Assembly: GCA_016200135.1 (NCBI GenBank)
Contig: JACQFI010000105.1
Location: 1-64,000, forward strand
Length of the DNA stretch: 64,000 nt
Reading direction: 5' to 3'
From: Planctomycetota bacterium
Lineage (GTDB): Bacteria; Planctomycetota; SZUA-567; H5-PLA8
Both the position numbers and the translations under genes were made by a program. Below are positions 18,399 to 26,910 of this stretch, piece after piece (the first letter of the stretch is position 1; each line of letters starts with the position of its first letter). The notes under the pieces are model-generated. The model saw nothing but the letters and a program-made list of their open reading frames with translations. It searched no databases and was not told the origin of the DNA.

Positions 18399-20624
18399 GT
18401 GTTTTCAAAGTCCCGCCCGGTCCTGATTACGCTGGCCTGCCTGGCTCTGCTGGGCGCGCGGCTGCACGCCGCCGATGCGGCGAAGCGGTCGTTTGCCGGG
18501 CGCACGCTGGAAGAGGCGCTGCAGGACCTCAGCGGCGAGGGCCTGAAACTCGTCTACAGTTCGGCGCTGGTGAAACCTGGGATGCGGATCGCGGCCGAGC
18601 CCGAGGGCAAGACGCCGCGCGAGCTGCTCGAGAGCATGCTGGCCCTGCATGGACTAAAGGCCAAGGCCGGGCCGGACGGCGCGGTGCTGGTGGTGAAGCG
18701 CGCGAGCAGTGCGGCGGCGAGCCCCGTGAGTGTGGTCAGCTTCGTGAAGGTGCTCAGCGACAAGGTGCCGGACGTCTCGAGCCTGGAGGCGTGGAAGAAA
18801 TCGTGCCTCAAGGACGGCATGAGCGACTACGAGAAGGCGCTGGCGGTGTGGCGCACGGTCGTGGGCTTCCAGCACCAGGAGACGCCGCCGCTGGAGTACC
18901 TCAACGAGGGCGATACGGTTAAAGATCCGATCAAGATCTTCAACGTCTACGGTTACTCGATGTGCGACGCGGCGGCCTCGAATATCGAATGCCTGGCGCG
19001 CGCGGCGGGCCTTCCGGCGCGCGGGCGCATCATCAACAACCACAGCGTCTCCGAGATCTTCTTCGACGGCGAATGGCGGCTGCTGGACGCCTCGCTGATC
19101 AACTACTTCCCCAAGGCCGACGGCAGGCCGGCGGGCGTGGACGAGATCATCGGCGGCGTGAAGGACTGGCTCGACAAGAATCCCAGCTATCGCGGCAACA
19201 ACGAGCTGCTCGGCAAGTTCATGCGCGGCGAGGGCTGGAAGAAGGGCCCGGAGATTCTCTCGCGGACCACCGCTTACGACGTGAACGGCTGGTTTCCGGC
19301 CGCGACGCACGGCTGGTACAGCACGATGCAGGAGTACGACTGCGATCCGGGGCAGATCTACGAGTACGGCTACACCGAGGGTTACCAGGTCAATATCCAG
19401 CTCCGCCAAGGCGAGCGCCTTACGCGCAACTGGTTCAACAAGGGCCTGCACGTGAACACGAAGGGCGGCGGCGGGACGCCTTACTGTATCAACCTCAAGA
19501 ACGGGCAGGAGAACATGCGCTATGCGCCGGTTTTCGGCGATATCGCGCCGGGGCGCATCGGCAACGGTTTGCACGAGTACGACGTACCGCTGGCGAACGG
19601 CGCGTTCCGCGCGTCCGCGCTTTCCGTGGAGAACCTGGCTGCGGAGTCCGAGGATCATGCGAGCCCAGCGGTCCATACGCTTGACGAGGATAAGAACGGG
19701 GTGCTCGTGCTGCGCATGCCCTCGAGCTACGTCTACCTGAATGGGACGGCCACGTTCAAGGCGGTCGTCGCGAAGGGCGGGCAGATAGCCGTCGCGCTCT
19801 CCGGCAACAACGGGCTCGACTGGAACGAGATCGCGAAGTACGAGGCGTCGGGCGACCAGAGCCTGGACCTGACCGAGAGCGTCAACCGCCGCTACGACTA
19901 CCGCATCCGCTTCGAGTTCAAAGGCAAGGGCACGGGCCTCGATTCGCTCCGGTTCGCGCACGAGATTCAGCACTCGCAGCGCGCGCTCCCGGCGCTCGGC
20001 GAGGGCGAGAACACGCTCACGTTCAGCGCGGGACCGGCGGAAAGCACGGTGACGGTGCAGGGCAGCCTGGACCCGGCGAACAAAGGAAAGCAACTCGTCT
20101 TTGCCGATTTCAAGCCGGTGGTGAACGGGATGGATGCCACGGGGCAGCTCTGGATCGGTGCGACCGGCAAGGGCGACGTGACGTTCCCCGTCGAGACGCC
20201 GTACGAGATGACGCGGTTGCGCTTCGGCGCGCACTACCGGGCCCGCGACGCGCGCGATGGCATCGACTACCAGGCCTCGTTCGACGGCGGCAAGACGTGG
20301 AAGACGCTCGACCGCGCCGCCGGTCCGACGCCGGGCGACTGCAAGTATATCTCCTTTGGCGGCCTACCCGCAGGCGCCACAAAAGCACTCGTGCGGTTCA
20401 CCGGAACCAGTCGTAACGCTACTGGCATCCTACAGTTCCGTATAGATGCGGATTATAAGGAAATTCGCGGGGGATTTGCGCCGATCAAGGTCTCTTACGT
20501 CTGGGACGAGAACGGCGTAGAGAAGCGGCAGGCGTTCATCGCGAAGCAAGAGAACGAGAGCTGGACCATCCACTGCGGCGCAAAGCCGCTGATGAAATCG
20601 ATCGTACTCGAACGCGCGGAGTGA
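18399..20624 (+). CDS. Secreted STN + transglutaminase-like protein (paralog 2 of 6)
   Basis: A 741-residue paralog with the same plan as paralog 1: signal peptide ('VLITLACLALLGARLHA'), STN domain (about 37-102, 'LEEALQDLSGEGLKLVYSSALV'), transglutaminase-like core with Cys189 ('YGYSMCDAA'), His215 ('NNHSVSEIFFDGEW') and Asp230, and a beta-rich C-terminal half with Asp-box-like 'SGNNGLDW' and 'SFDGGKTW'. I chose the GTG at 18399 since it places the signal peptide at the N-terminus, with a G-rich stretch upstream. The frame can extend to a TTG at 18345 inside an intergenic repeat. Along with paralog 1 it is one of only two members with an STN domain. Confidence 0.83.
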   Translation: MFSKSRPVLITLACLALLGARLHAADAAKRSFAGRTLEEALQDLSGEGLKLVYSSALVKPGMRIAAEPEGKTPRELLESMLALHGLKAKAGPDGAVLVVKRASSAAASPVSVVSFVKVLSDKVPDVSSLEAWKKSCLKDGMSDYEKALAVWRTVVGFQHQETPPLEYLNEGDTVKDPIKIFNVYGYSMCDAAASNIECLARAAGLPARGRIINNHSVSEIFFDGEWRLLDASLINYFPKADGRPAGVDEIIGGVKDWLDKNPSYRGNNELLGKFMRGEGWKKGPEILSRTTAYDVNGWFPAATHGWYSTMQEYDCDPGQIYEYGYTEGYQVNIQLRQGERLTRNWFNKGLHVNTKGGGGTPYCINLKNGQENMRYAPVFGDIAPGRIGNGLHEYDVPLANGAFRASALSVENLAAESEDHASPAVHTLDEDKNGVLVLRMPSSYVYLNGTATFKAVVAKGGQIAVALSGNNGLDWNEIAKYEASGDQSLDLTESVNRRYDYRIRFEFKGKGTGLDSLRFAHEIQHSQRALPALGEGENTLTFSAGPAESTVTVQGSLDPANKGKQLVFADFKPVVNGMDATGQLWIGATGKGDVTFPVETPYEMTRLRFGAHYRARDARDGIDYQASFDGGKTWKTLDRAAGPTPGDCKYISFGGLPAGATKALVRFTGTSRNATGILQFRIDADYKEIRGGFAPIKVSYVWDENGVEKRQAFIAKQENESWTIHCGAKPLMKSIVLERAE

Positions 20625-20710
20625 TCCGCGCCTGAACATGCCCGGTCGCGGAACATCCACCACAGCGCGGAGCCGTTGTTTTTGCAGCGCGTTTTTCCAT
20701 CGCGAGCGTT

Positions 20711-20739
20711 TTGAAACAATTTGAACTTCTTTGTTACAT
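20711..20739 (+). promoter_or_regulatory. Candidate sigma-70 promoter before paralog 3
   Basis: TTGAAA at 20711-20716 and TTACAT at 20734-20739 are separated by 17 bases, in an AT-richer part of the 165-base gap after paralog 2. The ATG of paralog 3 is 51 bases further. The -10 match is weak, so this is tentative. It would allow paralogs 3 onward to be expressed separately from the sigma/FecR operon. Confidence 0.3.
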
Positions 20740-20789
20740 GTTCGCGCGACGGTGTACGCAAAAGAAATCCTGGAGCGGGGAAAACCAAC

Positions 20790-22763
20790 ATGCGAACTAC
20801 GCAAAACGTTCTTCTGGCCGCGGTGCCGGCGTTCGCGCTGGCGGCTGTGCTAAGCGCGGGTGAAGCCGCGGGCGAGAAGCCCGGCGTGGTGAGCTTCGTG
20901 AAAGTGCTCAGCGACAAGGTGCCGGATGTCTCGAACTATGAGGCGTGGAAGAAGGCGTTCATCAAGGACGGCATGAGCGAACAGGAGAAGGCGCTCGCGA
21001 TCTGGAAAAGCATCGCGACGTTCCAGCATCAGGAGAACCCGCCCGAAGAACTGCTCGGCAACGATACCACGCTGGGGCCGATCAAGATCTTCAACGTATA
21101 CGGCTATGCCATGTGCAACTCGGCCTCGTCGGACCTCGAGAGCCTCGGGCGTTTCGCCGGCTTCAAGGCGCGCGGACGCATCATCAATTCGCACAGCGTC
21201 GCGGAACTGAACTGGGACAACGACTGGCACCTACTCGACGGCTCGCTGATCTGCTACTTCCCCAAGCCCGACGGCAAGATCGCGAGCGTGAACGAGATCA
21301 TCGACGGCATCGCGGCCTGGTACGAGAAGAACCCCGAGTACCGCAAGAACAACGACAAGCTCTACCAGTTCATGCGCGCCGGATGGCGCAGGGGCCCGGA
21401 GATTCTCAACAACACCAAGGCCTACGACGACATCGGTTGGCTCCCCGCCGCCACACACGGCTGGTACAGCACGATGCAGGAGTACGACGTCGCCAAGGAC
21501 CAAGTCTACGAGTACGGCTGCGCCGCGGGGTACCAGGTGAACATCCAGCTCCGCAAGGGCGAGCGCCTCACGCGCAACTGGTTCAACAAGGGTCTGCATG
21601 TGAACATGAAGGGCGGCGGCGGCGAGCCCGGCTGTCTGAAGCAGCAGGTCGGCAAGGACAACCTGCGCTACATGCCCGCGCTCGGCGACCTCGCGCCCGG
21701 GCGCATCGGCAACGGGACGCTCGAGTACGACGTGCCGCTGGCCTCGGGCGAGTTCCGCCACGGAGCGCTTGCGGCCGAGAATCTTTCCAGCAAGAGCGAA
21801 GGCGCCACCGCGGCCGTGCAGGTGAAGGACGCCGCCAAGCCGGGCGAACTCACGATCCGCATGCCCTCGAGCTACGTGTATCTCGGCGGCAAGCTGGACT
21901 TCGACGCCGCAGTGAGCGCGGGCGGTTCGATCACGGTTTCCTTCACCGACAACCACGGCCATTCGTGGAAGGAGATCGGCTCGGTCACCAGCCCGGGCCC
22001 GCAGAGCATCGACCTGACGGACCTCGTCTGGCGGCGCTACGAGTACCGCGTGCGTTTCGAGCTGAAAGGCGCGGGCACTGGGTTGAACAGCCTAAAGTTC
22101 ACGAACGATATCCAGCACTCGCAGCGCCCGCTCCCGGCCTTCGACAAGGGCTCGAACACGCTCTCGTTCAGCGCGGGTCCCGCGGAAGGCACGGTCAGCC
22201 TTGAAGGCTCGTGCGATCCGGCCTTAAAGGGAAAGCAGGTCGTGATGGCCGATTACCAGCCCGTCGTGACGGGCCTCAACCCGCCCGGCTTCTGGGTCGG
22301 CGATACGGGCCAGGGCTCGGTCACGTTCCCGCTTGAGACGCCCGGTGAGATTGTGCGACTGCGCTTCGGCGTGCACTACCGTGTCCGCGACGCGCGCGAC
22401 GCCTGGGACGTGCAGGTCTCCTACGACGGCGAGAAGTTCGAGAGCATCCACAAGATCGCGGGGCCGACCGGCGGCGAGTCCACGTACTTCGGCTTCGACC
22501 AAGTCGCCGCGGGCAAGAAGAAGGTCTGGGTGCGCTTCAGCGGCACGAGCCGCAACGCGACGGGCATGAACGGCCTGCGCATCGACGCGGACTACAAGGA
22601 ACCCTTCGGCGGCTTCGCGCCCATCAAGGTGACGTACAAGTGGCAGGAAGGCGGCAAGGAGATGCAGAAGGAGTTCACCGCCAGCAAGGCCGAGGAGCGT
22701 TGGACCGTCGACTGCGCCGAGAAACCCCTTATGAAGACGATCGTGCTGGAGCGCGCGGACTGA
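20790..22763 (+). CDS. Secreted transglutaminase-like protein (paralog 3 of 6)
   Basis: A 657-residue member without the STN domain: the signal peptide ('NVLLAAVPAFALAAVLSAG') leads almost directly into the conserved 'GVVSFVKVLSDKVPDVS' start of the core. The putative triad is Cys109 ('YGYAMCNSA'), His135 ('NSHSVAELNWDNDWH') and Asp150. The central 'KGERLTRNWFNKGLHVN' and 'PGRIGNGTLEYDVPLASGEF' blocks and the 'TDNHGHSWKEIG' Asp-box-like motif are retained. The ATG at 20790 follows GGAGCGGGG; the frame opens earlier at 20721 but that extension is not a signal peptide. It is separated from paralog 4 by 35 bases. Confidence 0.83.
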   Translation: MRTTQNVLLAAVPAFALAAVLSAGEAAGEKPGVVSFVKVLSDKVPDVSNYEAWKKAFIKDGMSEQEKALAIWKSIATFQHQENPPEELLGNDTTLGPIKIFNVYGYAMCNSASSDLESLGRFAGFKARGRIINSHSVAELNWDNDWHLLDGSLICYFPKPDGKIASVNEIIDGIAAWYEKNPEYRKNNDKLYQFMRAGWRRGPEILNNTKAYDDIGWLPAATHGWYSTMQEYDVAKDQVYEYGCAAGYQVNIQLRKGERLTRNWFNKGLHVNMKGGGGEPGCLKQQVGKDNLRYMPALGDLAPGRIGNGTLEYDVPLASGEFRHGALAAENLSSKSEGATAAVQVKDAAKPGELTIRMPSSYVYLGGKLDFDAAVSAGGSITVSFTDNHGHSWKEIGSVTSPGPQSIDLTDLVWRRYEYRVRFELKGAGTGLNSLKFTNDIQHSQRPLPAFDKGSNTLSFSAGPAEGTVSLEGSCDPALKGKQVVMADYQPVVTGLNPPGFWVGDTGQGSVTFPLETPGEIVRLRFGVHYRVRDARDAWDVQVSYDGEKFESIHKIAGPTGGESTYFGFDQVAAGKKKVWVRFSGTSRNATGMNGLRIDADYKEPFGGFAPIKVTYKWQEGGKEMQKEFTASKAEERWTVDCAEKPLMKTIVLERAD

Positions 22764-22798
22764 GCCGCCTTAAACCATATAAAAAGGAGCGTTCGCCC

Positions 22799-24778
22799 AT
22801 GGCCGTGTATCGATCCGTTCTCTGCCTTGCCGCGCTGCTTGCCTGCGCGAATTTGGTTCGAGGCGGCGAGTCGCCCAACGAAGCGCCGGGCGTGGTCTGC
22901 CACGTGAAGGTGCTCTCGGACAAGGTCGAGGACGTCTCGAGCCTGGAGGCGTGGAAGAAGACGTTCATCAAAGACGGCATGAGCAGCGAGCAGAAGTCCA
23001 AGGCGATCTTCGAGACCTGCCTGAAGTTTATCCTTCACGAGCTTTATGCGCAGGAGTTTCTGAACGCGCCGGAGGGCTGCGTGCACGACCCGATCAAGGC
23101 CTTCAACGTATACGGACATAGCCATTGCTGCTGCACCGCCGCGTACATGTCCGCGCTGGCGCGTTATGTTGGATTAAAGGCTCGCGGGTGGGGCGCGCCC
23201 GGGCACAGCTTCGCGGAGATCGGCTGGGACAACGCGTGGCATTTTATCGATCCGGCCTTCATCAATTATTTCCCCAAAGCCGATGGCAGCCTGGCCAGCA
23301 CCGATGAACTGATCGCGGGCGTGGCCGAGTGGTATGAAAAGAATCCCGGCTACAAAGGCGACCCCGACAAGCTGATCAAGTTCATGCGCGGCGGCGGCTG
23401 GAAGAAAGGGCCGGAAGTGCTCTCGCGCTGTCCGTTCTTCAACGAGAACGGCTGGCTGCCCGAGGGCGGCCACGGCTGGAACTCGATGATGTTCCAGTTC
23501 GGCGACCGGTCCAAAGCGAATAACTACGAATACTCCTACAGCCTCGGGTACGAACTCAACATTCAACTGCGCAAAGGCGAGCGCCTCGAGCGGAATTGGT
23601 CGAACCAGGGTCTCTTCATCGGCAAGGATGAGGGCCTGGACGTGTACTCCGTGCATGGCGTTCCGGGCAAGGATGGCATGGCCCATTGCACGCAGTATGG
23701 CGATCTCTGCCCGGGGCGCGTGGGGAATGGCGTGCTCGAGTACGAACTCCCGCTGGCGAATGGCGAAGCCTTGCGCACGGCGCTCGTGGCCGAGAACCTT
23801 GCCGTGGTGGGCGGGGCCGCGCCGGTCTTGCAAATCAAGGAGGCCGTGAAGCCCGGCATGCTGGTGATCCGGATGCCGAGCAGTTACGTGTACCTGACGG
23901 GCGAGCTTGCGCTGAACGCGGCCGTGGGAGCCGGCGGCGAGATCGCCGTCAGCATTTCCGATAACAACGGTCTGGATTGGAAGGATGTGAAGAAGATCGC
24001 GGCGAGCGCAGACGAGAAGATCGATTTGAAGCCGTTTGTGTACCGCCGCTACGATTACCAGTTGAAATTCGTTCTGAAAGGCCAAGGCACGGGCATTACT
24101 CGCGCCAAGGTGAGCCATATCGTGCAGCATTCGCAGCGTGCGCTGCCTGCGCTGAGCGCGGGGCCCAACACGATTTCTTTTTCGGCGGGGCCTGCGGAAG
24201 GGACGATCGCCTTGGAAGGCTGCACGGACCCGAAAGCGTCCGCCGGCAAGCAACTGGCCTACACGGCCTTTCATCCGCAGAGCAACAACATCCAGGATCC
24301 GCATCTTTTGCTGTCGGGCGGAGGCGGTGACGTGACTTTTCCCGTGGAGACGCCCGGGGATCTCAAGCGCCTGCGCATCAATACGCACTACCGAGCGCGC
24401 GATGCCAAGGACGGTTGGGAGGTTCAGGTCTCGCTGGACGAGGGGAAGACCTTCAAGACGCTCGAGCGCGGCGAAGGTCCGACGATCGGGAACAGCACTC
24501 TAACGAACTTCAGCGAGTTGCCCGCGCACACCCGGAAGGCGCTGGTCCGCTTCGCTGGACACCAGCGCAATACGCTCTGCATGTTCAATTTCCGCATCGA
24601 TGCCGATTATGAGATGCCCTGCGGCGGCTTTCACCCGCTCAAAGTCACCTACCGCTGGGAAGAAAACGGGCAGAAGAAGCAGGACGTTCGTGTCGCGCAG
24701 AAGCCGGCCGAAAGCTGGACGATCCAGTGCGGCGCCCAGCCGGTGATGAAATCGATTGTGCTGGAGTGGGCGGAATAA
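22799..24778 (+). CDS. Secreted transglutaminase-like protein (paralog 4 of 6, most divergent)
   Basis: A 659-residue paralog with signal peptide ('SVLCLAALLACANLVRGG') and the core triad Cys110 (in a CCC run, 'YGHSHCCCTA'), His136 ('PGHSFAEIGWDNAWH') and Asp151. The block that reads 'LTRNW..KGLHVN' in the other paralogs is 'LERNWSNQGLFIG' here, and third codon positions are less strictly G or C. Both point to a longer separate history or a changed ligand. Asp-box-like 'SDNNGLDW' and the common C-terminus ('QPVMKSIVLEW') remain. The ATG at 22799 has AAAAAGGAG upstream. Confidence 0.83.
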   Translation: MAVYRSVLCLAALLACANLVRGGESPNEAPGVVCHVKVLSDKVEDVSSLEAWKKTFIKDGMSSEQKSKAIFETCLKFILHELYAQEFLNAPEGCVHDPIKAFNVYGHSHCCCTAAYMSALARYVGLKARGWGAPGHSFAEIGWDNAWHFIDPAFINYFPKADGSLASTDELIAGVAEWYEKNPGYKGDPDKLIKFMRGGGWKKGPEVLSRCPFFNENGWLPEGGHGWNSMMFQFGDRSKANNYEYSYSLGYELNIQLRKGERLERNWSNQGLFIGKDEGLDVYSVHGVPGKDGMAHCTQYGDLCPGRVGNGVLEYELPLANGEALRTALVAENLAVVGGAAPVLQIKEAVKPGMLVIRMPSSYVYLTGELALNAAVGAGGEIAVSISDNNGLDWKDVKKIAASADEKIDLKPFVYRRYDYQLKFVLKGQGTGITRAKVSHIVQHSQRALPALSAGPNTISFSAGPAEGTIALEGCTDPKASAGKQLAYTAFHPQSNNIQDPHLLLSGGGGDVTFPVETPGDLKRLRINTHYRARDAKDGWEVQVSLDEGKTFKTLERGEGPTIGNSTLTNFSELPAHTRKALVRFAGHQRNTLCMFNFRIDADYEMPCGGFHPLKVTYRWEENGQKKQDVRVAQKPAESWTIQCGAQPVMKSIVLEWAE

Positions 24779-24800
24779 AGACGGTCTAAAGGAGAGCTCC

Positions 24801-26810
24801 ATGAAGGTCTGCCAGATCTTTTTTGCGGTCGTTGGGACTTTTGTGGTTGCCGCTGCACCGTTGCGCGCAGCGGAGAGCGAGTCCGCCGGCCCGGGCGTCG
24901 TCTGCCACGTGAAGGTGCTCTCGGACAAGGTTGAAGACGTCTCGAGCCTGGAGGCGTGGAAGAAGACGTACATCAAAGACGGCATGAGCGACCAGGAGAA
25001 GGCGCTCGAGATCTGGAAGAGCGTCGCCACCTACCAGCATCAGGATTCGCCGCCGCTCGAGTTCACGTATCACGAAGAGGCCGTGTACGATCCGATCAAG
25101 ATCTTCAACGTGTACGGTTACGCGATGTGCTCGAACGCCAGCGCGCACATCACCGCGCTCGGGCGCTATACGGGCTTGAAGGTCCGCGGCTGGGGCATCA
25201 ACTGCCATAGCGTCCCGGAGATCGGCTTCGACAACGCGTGGCATCTCTTCGACTCGTCGCTGATCAACTATTTCCCCAAAGCCGACGGCAAGATCGCGGG
25301 CGTGGAAGAGATCATCGCGGGCGTGAAGGACTGGTACGAGAAGAATCCCGACTACAAGGCGCTGAAGGGCAAAGAGCTCAACGACAAGCTCTACAAGTAT
25401 ATGAAGGAGCTTCCGCCCGGCTGGAAGTCCGGGCCGAAAGGCTGGAGCCGCGGGCCGGACGTTCTGTTGCGTTCGCCGACCATGAACGAGAACGGCTGGC
25501 ATCCCGCAAAGACGCACGGCTGGTACTCCACGATGCAGGAGTACGACGGCAGCGCGGCGTTTCCATACGAGTACAGCCCGACGCCCGGCTATGAAGTGAA
25601 CATCCAACTTCGTTCCGGCGAGCGCATCACGCGCAACTGGTCGAACAAGGGCCTGCACGTCAACATGGATAGTGGCGGAGCGCCCGGGTGCCTGAACGTG
25701 AAGAGCCTCGACGAGGTTCCGCATTGGGCGAAGTTCGGCAATCTCGCGCCGGGGCGCGTGGGCAACGGCACGCACGAGTACGACGTGCCGCTCGCCAGTG
25801 GCGCGTTCAAGGCCGGCGCGCTGAGCATCGAGAATCTCGCTTGCACCGCCGACGACAAGGCTGCGCCGGCGCTGCATCTGCTGGACGCGGCGAAGCCGGG
25901 CGAGTTCAGCCTGCGCATGCCGTCGAGCTACGTATACCTGAGCGGGCAGGCGGCGCTCAAGGCCGTGGTCGGCGACGGCGGCGAGATCGCGGTGGCGCTC
26001 AGCGATAACCACGGCGCGGACTGGAAAGAGGTGGCGAAGATTACTTCCAGTGGCGACCAGACCCTGGAGCTAAAGAAGTATGTCTTACGGCGCTACGACT
26101 ACCGCCTGAAGTTCACGCTCAAAGGCAAGGGCACGGGCCTCGACGCGCTTAAAATCACGCACGACATCCAGCACTCGCAGCGCCCGCTGCCGATTCTCAC
26201 GCAGGGGGAGAACAAGATCGCCTTCGAGGCCGGCGCGCAGGAGAGCACGATCACGCTGGACGGCAACTTCGGCAAGCACGAAGGCAAGCAGCGCGAGTAC
26301 ACCGAGCTGCACCCACAGATGGATAAGTTTGAAGGCGGGCGGCTCGCGGCCGAAGAGGGCAGCATCACCTTCCCGGTGGAGACGCCCGGCGAGATCACGC
26401 GCATCCGCATGTCCGCGGGCGTGCGCAACTGGGACGACCAGAGTTCCTGGGACCTGCAGGTCAGCTTCGACGGCGGCAAGAGCTTCAAGACGATCGGGCA
26501 GGTGACGCCCGCGAAGTCCGGCAACAGTAGCTACGCCGTCTGCGCCGAAGTTCCCGCCGGCACGCGCAAGGCGCTCGCGCGCTTTGCCGGGCACAAGAAG
26601 GGCGACACGGTGCTGCTGGCGTTCCGCATCGACGCCGACTTCAAGGAGCCGCACGGCGGGTTCCGGCCGGTGAAGATCACCTACACCTGGACCGAGAACG
26701 GTGAAGAGAAGAAGGACGTGCACGTCGCTTCCAAGGCGAGCGACGCGTACGCGATCGCCTGCGCCGCCGCGCCGGTCATGAAGAGCATCGCTCTGGAACC
26801 GGCGGAGTAG
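24801..26810 (+). CDS. Secreted transglutaminase-like protein (paralog 5 of 6)
   Basis: A 669-residue paralog. Signal peptide 'IFFAVVGTFVVAAAPLRA'; core triad Cys110 ('YGYAMCSNA'), His136 ('NCHSVPEIGFDNAWH') and Asp151. A short Lys/Gly insertion after the core ('LKGKELNDKLYKYMKEL' area) distinguishes it. The C-terminal half keeps 'SDNHGADWKEV' and 'SFDGGKSFKTIG'. The N-terminal 60 residues of the mature protein nearly match paralog 4 ('GVVCHVKVLSDKVEDVSSL'), suggesting duplication or gene conversion between neighbours. The ATG at 24801 follows AAAGGAGAG, 22 bases after the stop of paralog 4, so the two are probably co-transcribed. Confidence 0.83.
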   Translation: MKVCQIFFAVVGTFVVAAAPLRAAESESAGPGVVCHVKVLSDKVEDVSSLEAWKKTYIKDGMSDQEKALEIWKSVATYQHQDSPPLEFTYHEEAVYDPIKIFNVYGYAMCSNASAHITALGRYTGLKVRGWGINCHSVPEIGFDNAWHLFDSSLINYFPKADGKIAGVEEIIAGVKDWYEKNPDYKALKGKELNDKLYKYMKELPPGWKSGPKGWSRGPDVLLRSPTMNENGWHPAKTHGWYSTMQEYDGSAAFPYEYSPTPGYEVNIQLRSGERITRNWSNKGLHVNMDSGGAPGCLNVKSLDEVPHWAKFGNLAPGRVGNGTHEYDVPLASGAFKAGALSIENLACTADDKAAPALHLLDAAKPGEFSLRMPSSYVYLSGQAALKAVVGDGGEIAVALSDNHGADWKEVAKITSSGDQTLELKKYVLRRYDYRLKFTLKGKGTGLDALKITHDIQHSQRPLPILTQGENKIAFEAGAQESTITLDGNFGKHEGKQREYTELHPQMDKFEGGRLAAEEGSITFPVETPGEITRIRMSAGVRNWDDQSSWDLQVSFDGGKSFKTIGQVTPAKSGNSSYAVCAEVPAGTRKALARFAGHKKGDTVLLAFRIDADFKEPHGGFRPVKITYTWTENGEEKKDVHVASKASDAYAIACAAAPVMKSIALEPAE

Positions 26811-26910
26811 CGGGCCGGGAATTCGTAGGGTGCATGCCCGTAACGGCTGCCCATTTCAGGCCATAGGGATCTGGAGTTAACCTTAAGCAATGGACTTAAA
26901 GGAGCGCACT

